Source: Nonomuraea angiospora (GTDB lineage: Bacteria; Actinomycetota; Actinomycetes; Streptosporangiales; Streptosporangiaceae). Taken from it: a DNA stretch of 64,000 nt. Location of the stretch: positions 372,001 through 436,000 of the forward strand of contig NZ_JADBEK010000001.1 in the NCBI RefSeq assembly GCF_014873145.1. Reading direction: 5' to 3'. Position 1 is the stretch's first letter. Each line of letters starts with the position of its first letter. Below are positions 34,494 to 42,867 of this stretch, piece after piece. Below the pieces are notes generated by a model that was not told the DNA's origin, made no database searches, and saw nothing but the letters and a program-made list of their open reading frames with translations. The position numbers were made by a program, and so were the translations under genes.

Positions 34494-35317
34494 TCATCGC
34501 CGGGGGCGAGCGGGGACAGCGAGAAACGCCAGACCCCCGGCCAGTACGGCCATCCCACACCAGGACAGCGCCGGCAACCGCTCGCCCACGACCGCGCCGC
34601 CCAGCACCGCCGCGCCGCCCTGCACCGCCGCGCCGCCCTGCACCGCCGCGCCGCCCTGCACCGCCGCGCCCGCGGGCTCCGCCAGCGTCAGCGTCGTGGC
34701 CGCCTGCGCGGCGGTCTTCCGCAGGCCGCAGCCGAAGAGCCGGTAGGCGAGGAACGTGGTGACCACGGCGAGATGCGCCGCCACGGCAGCGCCGCAAAGC
34801 CCGTTCAGCCACTGCGTGCTGCTCCCCAGTAGTACGACGGGCAGGACCAGGAGCGCCGCCGCGCCGAACATCGCCCCATCACCGCATCGGAGGGATGTCC
34901 TCGTGCGATGAGGTTCCCGCCGATGAGCGAGTAGCGGCGTACGACAGCCCGGCCAGGGCCGCCAGCGCCACGCCGGTGACGTCCACGTCCACGGGCGCGG
35001 CGCCGCCGGCGAGCTCGGGGCCCGGCACCAGGACGGCGCAGCCGACGACCGCGGTCACCGTGGCACCGGCCCCATCGAGCGGTCGGCGCGGCCTGCCGGG
35101 TGCGCCACGCCATCAGACCGGCGAAGACCGATGCGCTGCCCAGCGCGACCCCGGTGGTCACGGACACCCCTGACCGTGCCACCGCCGGGTAGAAGTTGAC
35201 CGGATAGCCGGCCACCGCCAGCGCGCCGAGGGCGAGCAGCGACCGCTCGTCGCGCGCATCTCCTGGCGAGCGAACGGGCGCCCGGCGCGCAGAGGCCATC
35301 AGCAGGCCGCCCAGCAC
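34494..35317 (-). pseudogene. EamA/DMT-family transporter, N-terminally truncated and frameshifted
   Basis: Fragments of one membrane transporter are spread over three frames: GGLLMASARRAP and AVARSGVSVTTGVALGSASVFAGLMAWR (to about 35100), ATVTAVVGCAVLV and VTGVALAALAGLSYAA in the next frame, SLIGGNLIARGHPSDAVMG back in the first, then FGAAALLVLPVVLLGSSTQWL to RLPALSWCGMAVLAGGLAFL. At least three frame changes (near 35085, 34945 and 34872) and a missing N-terminus indicate decay. The C-terminal part carries three 18-bp repeats. Sequencing error in GC-rich DNA could explain single shifts but hardly all of them. Confidence 0.75.
34605..34658. repeat. 18-bp tandem repeat, three perfect copies
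   Basis: The unit CACCGCCGCGCCGCCCTG occurs at 34605, 34623 and 34641. On the minus strand it adds repeated AAVQGG units to the EamA pseudogene. Confidence 0.92.
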
Positions 35318-35431
35318 CGCCGGGCCGTAGGAAGCCGTCGACGATCGGATGCGGCGCGCCGCCCCTGAACTTGCTCACCGCCCCGCCGATCGCCTCGCGC
35401 CAGGTGGGGCCGTGCCTGGCGAAGCTCTCCA

Positions 35432-35466
35432 CCAGCCCAGCCCAGCCCAGCCCAGCCCAGCCCAGC
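35432..35466. repeat. Pentanucleotide repeat (CCAGC)7
   Basis: Seven uninterrupted CCAGC units, a simple-sequence tract prone to slippage, outside any recognised gene. Confidence 0.95.
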
Positions 35467-35588
35467 CACGGCACGGCCGGCGCCGGGTACGAGACGGCGA
35501 CCTCGACCTGGGCCATCCCACGCCGACCACGGCTCGACGCCGGCCCCCGTCAGCCGTTCCCCTACCTCCTCGTCACGCGGCGGCTCCG

Positions 35589-35688
35589 CACCCGCGCAGA
35601 ACGCGGCGATCCCCACCCGCGCAGAGCGCGGCGATCCCCACCGCCGCAGCACGCGGCGATCCCCACCCGCGCAGAACGCGGCGATCCC
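35589..35688. repeat. 25-bp direct repeat, four contiguous copies
   Basis: Units begin at 35589, 35614, 35639 and 35664, each ending GCGGCGATCCC, with a few substitutions; the first and last units are identical. The period is not a multiple of three, so the array is unlikely to be coding. There are no spacers, which argues against CRISPR. Confidence 0.92.
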
Positions 35689-35793
35689 CACCTCGACAGC
35701 GGCGTCAAACCCCACTCATCCGATCATGACGCAACCTTGCTTCCGGCCCGAGGGTGCCCCCGCCCAGCTCGAACCGTCCGCACCGCATCGGTT

Positions 35794-36114
35794 CTAGGGA
35801 AACTGCGTCCAGGCCTCGACCACGTGGCAGCCCTGGGCGTCGCCCGAAGCCGTGGACCACTTACCCTGCTGGCCGGAGGCCTTGGTCACCCACGGGCCGA
35901 CGATCGTTCGCGTGTAGGGGTAGTGAGCCGAGTTGCACTTCGCGGCCACCCGGTAGCTGCCGAAGCCGGACGCGCACAGCGCGCCCGCCACGTTCGCCGT
36001 CGTGTCGACGGAAGTGATGCAATTCCATACTTCGGCTTGCGCCGGGGTGGCGGTGCCGGCGAGGACCATCGCGCCGGCTGCCACGGTGGCCAGGGCCCGT
36101 ACGACGTTACCCAT
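35794..36114 (-). CDS. Small secreted cysteine-containing protein, unknown function
   Basis: The 106-residue product starts MGNVVRALATVAAGAMVLAGTATPAQAEVW, a clear signal peptide with an AQA cleavage site. The mature part of about 78 residues has four cysteines (ENCI-type start VWNCITSVD, then ALCASGFGSY, AAKCNSAHY, QGCHVVEAW) that could form two disulphides. An AGGAG ribosome site five bases upstream fixes the start. Small secreted proteins of this kind are common in actinomycetes. I recognise no domain. Confidence 0.75.
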   Translation of the reverse strand: MGNVVRALATVAAGAMVLAGTATPAQAEVWNCITSVDTTANVAGALCASGFGSYRVAAKCNSAHYPYTRTIVGPWVTKASGQQGKWSTASGDAQGCHVVEAWTQFP

Positions 36115-36264
36115 GGCGTCTCCTTTGCGCCTTCGGCTTGGCTTACGCGCTTCATGCTTTCGCGTGCGCACGATCCGAGGACAGGGCGCCAAGAGGGCAT
36201 CTACCGGCCATTTCGCGTCGACGCGAGCACGCCTGTGCCCGGGGAGCCACGGGGATGCACGTGG

Positions 36265-37722
36265 TCAGGGAATGAGGGAGACCTCGGGGAAGCGAGCGTC
36301 CGGGCCCTCGAACAGGCGGGTCGGCTTGCCCCGCAGGTGCAGGTCGAAGAAGGCCCCGACGTAGGCGCGCTGGGCCGCCACCGAACGGCCGGGATCGATC
36401 GTGCCCACGTAGTCCGCGAGCGGCACCTTGGGGAGCTTGCCCGCGATCTGCGGCAGCAGCGGCTGCAGGTCGGTGAACGAGCCGTGGGCCGCGCCCTTGA
36501 AGCGCAGCTCCCGCTTCCACCCGGTCGAGGCCCGCCAGAACGACTTCCAGCTTGGCTCGCTGTCACGCGTATGGGTCTCGGCCGCCAGTTGCAGGAACGG
36601 CCTGGTCACACCGCGCCCGGCCACCGGGCCGACATAGGAGCCGTCGAGGTTGACGGCCGCGTCCACACGGGCGTCGTCGCGGGTCAGCTGTGCGGCGACC
36701 GACCCGCCCAGCGACTGTCCCAGCGCTCCCACCCGCGTGGCGTCGGGCGCGCCGAGCATCCCCTCGGGCAGTGCCCCGCCGATCGGGTGGCCCTGGGCCA
36801 GGGCGGTGACCTGGTCCAGCACGTACCGCATGTCCGCCAGGCGCGCCCGCGCGTGGTCGGCCAGCAGCTTGGCGATGACCTTCGGCGTCAGCTTCGGGGG
36901 CAGCGGCAGGGCGCGTACCAGGCGTCGGCCGGGAAACTCCACCTGGTCGGCCTCGTAGGTGTGGTCGACGGTGACGACCAGGTAGCCGCGCGAGGCCAGG
37001 TCCTCCACCAGGGTGGTGCCCAGCGTGCGAGGCCCGCCGTCCCCCGAACCGAACAGCACCACCGGCAGCCTGCCCGCACGCGGCTCGACCGGCGCGCCCA
37101 CGCGGGCGTGGGTGCGCGTGGCGGCCCAGGCGACGGCGCCCTTGGGGACGCCCAGGGGTGGCGCCGAGTGCCGATCCCAGTCGGCGGCGGCCAGCGGCGC
37201 CATGTGCGGCGCGAGCGGCCCGCGGTCCGCCGCCGGGTACCACAGACTGATCATCAGCTCCCGGTACGGCTTGGCCGCCACCAGCGGATCGGGCCGCGAG
37301 CGGTCCACCAGCCGCATGGCCACGGTTCCGACCGGATACGGGCCGCCCGGCGCGGGCAGGCTCACCCCGATCGGGCGCGCGACGTTGGCTCCGGCTCCGG
37401 CTCCGGCGCTGGCACCGGTGCCGGCGCTGGCGTTGGACGCGGGCAGGGAGACCGCCAGCACCAGCACGGCCAGCCCGGCGACCTTGCCTGTGACCCTGCC
37501 CGTGCCCGTGCCCGTGCCCGTGCCCGTGCCCGTGCCCGTGCCCGTGCCCGTGCCCGTGCCCGTGCCCGTGCCCGTGCCCGTGCCCGTGCCCGTGCCCGTG
37601 CCCGTGCCCGTGCCCGTGCCCGTGCCCGTGCCCGTGACGTTGCCTGCCGCCTTCGAGACGGTGGACGGACCGGTAGCCCTGGCCCTCATAGCCAGATCCG
37701 TATTTTTCGTGACAACGGACAT
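36265..37722 (-). CDS. Exported alpha/beta hydrolase (PAF-acetylhydrolase-like) with a Thr-Gly repeat
   Basis: The 485-residue protein has an N-terminal cytoplasmic leader (MSVVTKNTDLAMRARATG), a run of about 22 Thr-Gly pairs, a hydrophobic export segment (VAGLAVLVLAVSLPASNASA) and an alpha/beta hydrolase domain. The catalytic serine is in GALGQSLGGSVAA, the acid is probably in AVNLDGSYV, and the histidine is in GAAHGSFTDL. The layout resembles platelet-activating-factor acetylhydrolase/dienelactone hydrolase families. The ATG at 37722 follows GAGGAG. The dipeptide run is encoded by a hexanucleotide array of variable potential, placed before the signal anchor. Confidence 0.85.
   Translation of the reverse strand: MSVVTKNTDLAMRARATGPSTVSKAAGNVTGTGTGTGTGTGTGTGTGTGTGTGTGTGTGTGTGTGTGTGTGTGTGRVTGKVAGLAVLVLAVSLPASNASAGTGASAGAGAGANVARPIGVSLPAPGGPYPVGTVAMRLVDRSRPDPLVAAKPYRELMISLWYPAADRGPLAPHMAPLAAADWDRHSAPPLGVPKGAVAWAATRTHARVGAPVEPRAGRLPVVLFGSGDGGPRTLGTTLVEDLASRGYLVVTVDHTYEADQVEFPGRRLVRALPLPPKLTPKVIAKLLADHARARLADMRYVLDQVTALAQGHPIGGALPEGMLGAPDATRVGALGQSLGGSVAAQLTRDDARVDAAVNLDGSYVGPVAGRGVTRPFLQLAAETHTRDSEPSWKSFWRASTGWKRELRFKGAAHGSFTDLQPLLPQIAGKLPKVPLADYVGTIDPGRSVAAQRAYVGAFFDLHLRGKPTRLFEGPDARFPEVSLIP
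37501..37632. repeat. Hexanucleotide repeat (CGTGCC)22
   Basis: Twenty-two uninterrupted CGTGCC units encode a Gly-Thr run in the hydrolase on the minus strand. Gain or loss of units would keep the frame but alter the length between the cytoplasmic leader and the export segment. Confidence 0.97.
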
Positions 37723-37881
37723 GCGAAAGCTCCTCTATCGGAAAAGGGATGTCCGACAGGCTGACAGCCGGCACGTCGAGCGGACAGCGGCGGAGGTCGC
37801 ACGCGCGCCTGCGACTTTCGGATGACGGTCGTCCCCGAGGAGGAGCGGGAGCGAACCCGCAGGACAACTAGGGTGAAGCGC

Positions 37882-39138
37882 ATGAACCCAGCCGACCGTC
37901 CGGCGGCCCGCCTCACCGCGCTGAGCCGATGGTCGACCTTGCCCGCCGACGCGCTGCCGGCCGCCGCGCTGTTCCTGGCCACGCTCGGCCCCGGCCAGGT
38001 GCTGTCGGGCCCTCCATGGCTGTTCGCGCTGCAGACGGCGCTGGTGGCGCCGCTGGCCTGGAGGCGGCGCGCGCCGATGACGGTCCTGGGCGCGATCGGT
38101 CTCGCAGCCGCCGTCCAGTGGGCGCTGGACGTACAGCTTCCCGCCGACGCCGCCCTCCTGGTGGCCCTCTACACGGTCGCCGCGCACCGCCCGTGGCGCC
38201 ACACCCTGGCGGCGGCGCTCGCGCTGCAGGCCGGGGTGCTGCTGGCCGCCGCCCGCTGGGCGCCGCCCGGCCAGTTCCCCTTCACGGTGGCTGCGCTGAG
38301 CGCGATGGCGGCCGCCGCTCTCATGGCCGGCCTGTGGATGCGGGTACGGCGGGCGTACGTCACCTCCCTGGAACGCGACCGCGAGCAGCGGGCCCGGCTG
38401 GCCGTCGCGGAGGAACGCGCGCGGATGACCCGCGACATGCACGACATCGTCACCCACAACCTGTCGGTCATGGTGGCGCTGGCCGACAGCGCCGCGTACG
38501 TCCGCCACAGCGCGCCGGACCGGGCCGCGGAGGCGATGGAGCACATCGCCGCGACGGGGCGCCAAGCCCTGCAGGACATGCGCCGCTCCCTGAGCACCGG
38601 CCACGCCACCTCGGGCGAGGACCGCCTCGACGAGCCGCTTCAGCCCGCGCCCGGGATCGCCGAGCTCGGTCCGCTGGCCGAGCGGATGCGCGCGGCCGGG
38701 CTGGTGACGCGTGTCCGGGTGGCCGGGGACGCCGAGGCGGTGCCCGCCGCCGCCCAGCTGACGATCTACCGGCTGGTTCAGGAGGCGCTGACGAACACGC
38801 TGCGGCACGCGTCCGGGGCCCGCGCCGAGGTACGGGTCGAAGTGTTGTCACGCCATGCCGAGGTGGAGGTCGTCGACGTTCGCGAGCCGGCTGCCCCCGG
38901 GCTCGCCGACGCCGGGACCTGGGTGCCCGGGCCCCGCTCCGGGCCAGGGGGCGATGGGCTCCGGGGCGATGGGCTCCGGGATGGTGGGCTCCGGAGCGAC
39001 TGCCCCCGGGGCGATGGGCGCGGGATCGCGGGCATGCGGGAACGGGTGGCCGCCTACGGCGGGACCCTGGACGCCGGGCCGGTGACGGGCGGCGGATGGC
39101 GGGTGCTGGCCGTGCTGGACCTGGGAGCGCCACGATGA
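37882..39138 (+). CDS. NarL-type sensor histidine kinase
   Basis: The 418-residue kinase begins at ATG 37882; an upstream ATG at 37822 lacks a ribosome site. Four to five membrane helices lie in residues 20-150. The dimerisation domain carries the phosphorylated histidine in ARMTRDMHDIVTHNLSVM, and the HATPase domain has EALTNTLRHASGARA and later GRGIAGMRERVAAYGG. Between these boxes sits a Gly/Asp-rich stretch made of 15-bp DNA repeats. The stop overlaps the response regulator start (ATGA). The signal is unknown. Confidence 0.92.
   Translation: MNPADRPAARLTALSRWSTLPADALPAAALFLATLGPGQVLSGPPWLFALQTALVAPLAWRRRAPMTVLGAIGLAAAVQWALDVQLPADAALLVALYTVAAHRPWRHTLAAALALQAGVLLAAARWAPPGQFPFTVAALSAMAAAALMAGLWMRVRRAYVTSLERDREQRARLAVAEERARMTRDMHDIVTHNLSVMVALADSAAYVRHSAPDRAAEAMEHIAATGRQALQDMRRSLSTGHATSGEDRLDEPLQPAPGIAELGPLAERMRAAGLVTRVRVAGDAEAVPAAAQLTIYRLVQEALTNTLRHASGARAEVRVEVLSRHAEVEVVDVREPAAPGLADAGTWVPGPRSGPGGDGLRGDGLRDGGLRSDCPRGDGRGIAGMRERVAAYGGTLDAGPVTGGGWRVLAVLDLGAPR
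38948..39020 (+). repeat. 15-bp degenerate tandem repeat in the kinase ATPase domain
   Basis: Units similar to GGCGATGGGCTCCGG follow one another about five times and encode GDGLR-like pentapeptides. They lengthen the loop between the N and G boxes of the kinase. Confidence 0.75.
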
Positions 39139-39803
39139 TCCGGCTGCTGATCGCCGACGACGAGTCGCTGCTGCGAATGGCCTTCCGCATGGTCTTCGAG
39201 GCCGAGCCGGACATGGAGGTGGCGGGGGAGGCGGACGACGGCGAGCAGGCGGCCCGGCTGGCACGGCACCTGCGCCCGGACGTGGTGCTGATGGACGTAC
39301 GCATGCCCGGCCTGGACGGCATCGAGGCCACCCGCAGGATCGTGCGCGACAGCCCGCGCTCGCGCGTGCTCATCCTGACCACCTTCGATCTCGACGAGTA
39401 CGCCTTCGCCGGGCTGAAGGCCGGAGCGGCGGGGTTCCTGCCGAAGAACACGCGGCCACAGGAACTGCTGAGCGCGATCCGCAACGTCGCGGCGGGAGAG
39501 GCGGCGCTGTCGCCGCGCGTCACCCGCCGCGTGCTGGAGAGGTTCGCGCCGCAGATGACGCCGGGACCCGCCGAGCGGGACGAACGGCTGGCGCAGCTGA
39601 CCGCGCGCGAGCACGAGGTGCTGGCGCAGGTGGCGCGCGGGCTGTCCAATGCCGAGGTCGCCGCGGCGTTGCACCTGGCCGAGGCGACGGTCAAGACGCA
39701 TCTGAGCCGCGTACTGGTCAAGCTCGGACTGCGCGATCGCGCACAGGTGGTGGTCTTCGCGTACGAGAGCGGCCTCATCCGCCCCGCCGCCCCCGACCTC
39801 TGA
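39135..39803 (+). CDS. NarL/FixJ-family response regulator
   Basis: The 222-residue regulator has a receiver domain with acidic pair Asp8-Asp9, phospho-acceptor Asp54 (VVLMDVRMPGLDG) and conserved Lys in GFLPKNTRP, followed by a LuxR-type helix-turn-helix (LTAREHEVLAQVARGLSNAEVAAALHLAEATVKTHLSRVLVKLGL). Its start overlaps the kinase stop, so the two form one translational unit. Targets are not evident; the divergent hydrolase 160 bp upstream of the kinase is one candidate. Confidence 0.95.
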   Translation: MIRLLIADDESLLRMAFRMVFEAEPDMEVAGEADDGEQAARLARHLRPDVVLMDVRMPGLDGIEATRRIVRDSPRSRVLILTTFDLDEYAFAGLKAGAAGFLPKNTRPQELLSAIRNVAAGEAALSPRVTRRVLERFAPQMTPGPAERDERLAQLTAREHEVLAQVARGLSNAEVAAALHLAEATVKTHLSRVLVKLGLRDRAQVVVFAYESGLIRPAAPDL

Positions 39804-40052
39804 CCACCCCACGACGGCTCGCCCGTTCACGTGGAGGCGGGACCCAGGAGGCAGGCCCGTAGCCGCAGCGACTCCAGGCGTCACGGCCTACCTCGCGGCC
39901 GGCCAACTCCGCGACGGTCACTGCCTCCTGCGCGCAGGCCTGGTCGCGGGCGTCCTGCTTCGGGGCCGGTCCTCGGTGATCAGGGCGTCGAGCCGGTCGC
40001 CGACGCGCAGCATCGGGGCGAGGTCCTGCCACTGGCACAAGGCCGTCCCTGC

Positions 40053-40361
40053 TCAGTGGCAGCGCATGTCGAACCCCGGTTCGTGAGGTCCGTCGAAGAA
40101 CTCCACGATGACGCCCTTGAACCCGTCCCGCCATGATCCGCTCGGGTTGACGTTCACGGTGCCCGAGAGCGGGCGGCCTTCGAGACCCTCGATCGCGGCG
40201 GACTCGTAGTAGCGTGCGATCTCGGCGTCCGGCAGCTTGGTAAGCAGGGACATGCGGACCAGGTAGTCGCAATGATTGCTGTTGCCCGACTGGATACCCA
40301 CCGTGCCCTGCACACTGAGATCGCCCGGCTCCGTGTCGGGCGGGAGCGGGAACACGCTCAC
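40053..40361 (-). CDS. Hypothetical protein, N-terminus uncertain
   Basis: This 102-residue reading frame starts at GTG 40361 (MSVFPLPPDTEPGDLSVQG) and ends FDMRCH. It is coding-like, with balanced composition and no repeats, but no family is recognised. In the same frame upstream the DNA continues as VTEAADEKLARLAERV, while another frame carries MVLTEAAPEAL, so the true protein may start near 40435 with a frame change near 40410. The 249 bp before the two-component genes (39804-40052) hold no recognised gene. Confidence 0.5.
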   Translation of the reverse strand: MSVFPLPPDTEPGDLSVQGTVGIQSGNSNHCDYLVRMSLLTKLPDAEIARYYESAAIEGLEGRPLSGTVNVNPSGSWRDGFKGVIVEFFDGPHEPGFDMRCH

Positions 40362-40555
40362 CCGCTCCGCCAGCCGGGCCAGCTTCTCGTCGGCTGCTTC
40401 GGTAACGCCTCCGGGGCCGCCTCGGTCAGCACCATGCCATCCTCCAGCGCGTTCGTAGGATGATCACCAAACAACAACACGGACCGGCGCCAGGCCTTAC
40501 CGCGAGGATGGGAAGATGTGGAGGTCGTCCCCCTCAACGGAAGAGAATCCTCGGC

Positions 40556-41221
40556 ATGGCCGTCATCCACCACACGACCCTCAAGCCGACCAAGCTCGAA
40601 CTGCTCACCGCCTGGCTACCCACCCGGCCGTGGTACTCGGGCGGCGCGGGCGACCCGGAGTTGGCCAAGGCCGGCGGCTTCCGGCTCGACGACCCCGAGG
40701 GCGAGGTCGGGATGGAGTTCTTGGTGGTCACGGACACCTCGGGCACCCAGCCGATCAGCTACCTGACACCGCTCACCTATCGCGGTGCCCCGCTCGACGG
40801 GGCGGAGCACGCCCTCGTCGGCACCATGGAGCACGGGGTGCTGGGGCGGCGCTGGGCCTACGACGGCTGCCACGACCCGGTGCTGGTCGCCCAGCTGCCG
40901 GCCCTGATCGAGGGCCGCGTCCAGGCCCAGGACCAGAACATCAGCGACACCCCTGACCGGGAGGTCACCCGCTCCTACCTCGGCGCCAGCCCCGTCCCCA
41001 CGGGCTTCTCCGCCACTGCCGTCGACGACCACGAGGGCACCGAGCTGCCCGCCCCGGACGGCACGGCTCTGCGTTTGCACCGGGTCCTGCGTCCCGTCCC
41101 GGACGACGCGGCTCTCCTTCCGCCCGAAGCGACCGGCCACGTCGCCGGCGCCTGGCAGATACCGGACGGCACCCGCGCGCGGGGGCTGTTCGTCACCCTG
41201 CGCACCGGCCCTCGTGCCTGA
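40556..41221 (+). CDS. Stand-alone maltokinase N-terminal cap-like protein
   Basis: The 221-residue protein starts MAVIHHTTLKPTKLELLTAWLP. The opening, with PISYLTPLTYRGAPLDGAEHALVGTMEHGVLGRRWAYDGCHDPV, resembles the cap domain found at the N-terminus of actinobacterial maltokinases. The kinase domain itself is absent; a divergent 80-residue tail follows. Single cap-domain proteins are frequent in actinomycetes, with unknown function. The ribosome site is weak. Confidence 0.7.
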   Translation: MAVIHHTTLKPTKLELLTAWLPTRPWYSGGAGDPELAKAGGFRLDDPEGEVGMEFLVVTDTSGTQPISYLTPLTYRGAPLDGAEHALVGTMEHGVLGRRWAYDGCHDPVLVAQLPALIEGRVQAQDQNISDTPDREVTRSYLGASPVPTGFSATAVDDHEGTELPAPDGTALRLHRVLRPVPDDAALLPPEATGHVAGAWQIPDGTRARGLFVTLRTGPRA

Positions 41222-41264
41222 GGAACGCCGTTCATGGAAGCGGGCTCACGGCACCCGTACTGAA

Positions 41265-41277
41265 CTGGCCCGGCCAG
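41265..41277. promoter_or_regulatory. Palindrome upstream of an alpha/beta hydrolase
   Basis: CTGGCC-C-GGCCAG is a perfect inverted repeat 48 bp before the hydrolase start, with GAA and TTC outer bases extending it imperfectly. It is a candidate repressor site. Confidence 0.4.
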
Positions 41278-41324
41278 TAGTTCTACAGAAGGCGCCCGTA
41301 GGCGGGGACGGCATGCTCTGAGTC

Positions 41325-42203
41325 ATGCAGAACGTGGAGATCTGGAGTGAAGAGTTCGGCGCCGCTACGGACGAGCCGATCTTGCTGGTGATGGGTTCGA
41401 TGTCGCAGGGGGTCCTGTGGCCGGATGAGTTTGTCGGCCGGCTGACGGCCGGTGGCCGGCGGGTGGTCCGGTACGACCATCGTGATACCGGTAGGTCGGG
41501 CACGGTGGATTTCGAGAAGGAGCCGTATACCTGGGGCGATATCAAGGACGATGTGCTGCGGGTGTTGGACGCGCATGGTCTGGACAGTGCGCATCTGGTG
41601 TGTCATTCGGCGGGTGGGTTGCTGGGGCAGTTGATCGCGGTGGAGCGGCCGGAGCGGGTGCGTTCGCTGACCGTTATCGGGTCCTCGCCGCTGGGTGGGG
41701 GTGAGGGGATGGTGATCATGCGGGCTTTGATGGGTCAGCCGCAGCCGGAGGGGAGTTTGCCGGAGCCGGTGGCGGAGTTCGTGGCCCACTTTCGGGGGTT
41801 GATGGCGGGTCCGCCGCCGGTTGATCGGCGTGGGCGGATTGAGGCGATGATCGCGGAGCAGCGGGTGCTGCACGGCACCGCGTTGCCGTTCGATGAGGAT
41901 GCCGCCCGCCGGTTGCAGGAGCGTATCTTCGATCGGGCCCGGGATCTGGATGCGGTGGTGAACCATCGTCTGGCGGCGATGGCTCGGCCGGATTTCGAGC
42001 CGGTGGGTGTGTTGGATCGGGTGAAGGCGCCTACTTTGGTGATCGAGGGTACTCACGAGCCGGCCAAGCCGGGTCATGGTGCGATCATCGCCGGGCAGAT
42101 TCCGGGGGCGCGGTTGATGATGGTGGAGGGTATGGGGCACACGTTGCCGCCGGAGGTGCACGAGGAGCTGGCACGGGCCATCCTCGCGCACACAGCCGCC
42201 TGA
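41325..42203 (+). CDS. Alpha/beta hydrolase with atypical codon use
   Basis: The 292-residue protein is a soluble alpha/beta hydrolase. The nucleophile elbow is CHSAGGLLGQL (Ser near residue 95), the oxyanion region is LLVMGSMSQG, and the C-terminal histidine is in VEGMGHTLPPEVHEELA. The sequence resembles the esterase/aclacinomycin methylesterase-like group. Codons ending in T and TTG leucine codons are far commoner than in neighbouring genes (for example the stretch 41600-41850), suggesting recent transfer. A glyoxalase remnant follows. Confidence 0.87.
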   Translation: MQNVEIWSEEFGAATDEPILLVMGSMSQGVLWPDEFVGRLTAGGRRVVRYDHRDTGRSGTVDFEKEPYTWGDIKDDVLRVLDAHGLDSAHLVCHSAGGLLGQLIAVERPERVRSLTVIGSSPLGGGEGMVIMRALMGQPQPEGSLPEPVAEFVAHFRGLMAGPPPVDRRGRIEAMIAEQRVLHGTALPFDEDAARRLQERIFDRARDLDAVVNHRLAAMARPDFEPVGVLDRVKAPTLVIEGTHEPAKPGHGAIIAGQIPGARLMMVEGMGHTLPPEVHEELARAILAHTAA

Positions 42204-42252
42204 CGCGCGCCGCCGAGCACGGGGCCGACCCCGGCTGAAGCGTCCGAGGCAG

Positions 42253-42330
42253 ACCAACACGGAGCACGGCGGGCGCGGCGTCCATGTCAAGGACGCGGCC
42301 GGCCACCCATCGAGCTGATCACCAGACCTT
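42253..42330 (+). pseudogene. Glyoxalase/bleomycin-resistance family remnant
   Basis: The DNA reads NTEHGGRGVHVKDAAGH in one frame and then IELITRP in the next, matching the C-terminal signature of VOC-family proteins (of the form HGGRGVYFRDPDGHLxEIIT). Only about 25 codons remain, with a frameshift near 42307. Confidence 0.6.
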
Positions 42331-42412
42331 GCCACCCAGCTTGGGGGAGTGGGGAAACAACCACCGCGACAGGACTCCGGATGGGCGGCAAGCGCGGTGG
42401 GCAGGGGGTGGC

Positions 42413-42796
42413 TCAGCTCATGCCGACGGTCTGCCGCTCGGGCTCGATGACGGCGATGACGCGTTCCTCTTCTCGGGTGTAGGGCCTGCCGATGTACTTC
42501 GTTGCGATCTGGTCGATGATCTCCCAGGCGGTGTCGCCCTCGAGCCATTCGATGACCCGGCCGCGGACGATGACGGGCTGGAACGGGTTGTCGGCGGGCG
42601 TTATGGAGAGCGCCACCCGCGGGTCGCGGCGCAGGTTGCGAGCCTTGCGCGACTGCGGGCCGGTGAGGATGACGATGTGGTCCCCGTGGGTGCCCACCCA
42701 GAGCGGGACGGTGTGGGGCGAGCCGTCCGGCAGGACGGTGGCGAGGTGGGCCAGCGAAGTGCCGTCGAGGACGCGGCGTACGTCGGGGTTGAGCAT
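42413..42796 (-). CDS. Pyridoxamine-phosphate-oxidase-fold (F420/FMN) protein
   Basis: The 127-residue protein has the split-barrel flavin fold: LDGTSLAHLATVLPDGSPHTVPLWVGTHGDHIVIL then KARNLRRDPRVALSITPADNPFQPVIVRGRVIEW. Many actinobacterial members bind F420 and reduce small compounds; the exact cofactor is unknown. ATG 42796 lies after AAGGAG. It is divergent from an HxlR regulator with a shared palindrome, a usual arrangement for redox-sensing control. Confidence 0.88.
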   Translation of the reverse strand: MLNPDVRRVLDGTSLAHLATVLPDGSPHTVPLWVGTHGDHIVILTGPQSRKARNLRRDPRVALSITPADNPFQPVIVRGRVIEWLEGDTAWEIIDQIATKYIGRPYTREEERVIAVIEPERQTVGMS

Positions 42797-42867
42797 CTTC
42801 TTCTCCTTGCGGGGTGAGCCATGCGATCGGAGTTCCTTGAAGAGACTCTGTGACCGTAACACGCGAA

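Larger units (their letters stand above)
35318..35793. other. Gene-free stretch with tandem repeats
   Basis: No convincing gene is seen. The segment holds a pentanucleotide array and four 25-bp direct repeats. On the minus strand near 35330-35440 a short stretch reads FARHGPTWREAIGGAVSKF, which looks protein-like and may be a fragment of a lost gene; I do not recognise it. Confidence 0.6.

Noticed and set aside
35589..35688. CRISPR array
   Set aside because: The 25-bp repeats are contiguous with no spacers, and there are no cas genes.
39831..40136. 101-codon plus-strand frame after the response regulator
   Set aside because: Low-complexity Arg/Pro-rich composition and no start signal; the minus strand here shows only a faint protein-like stretch.
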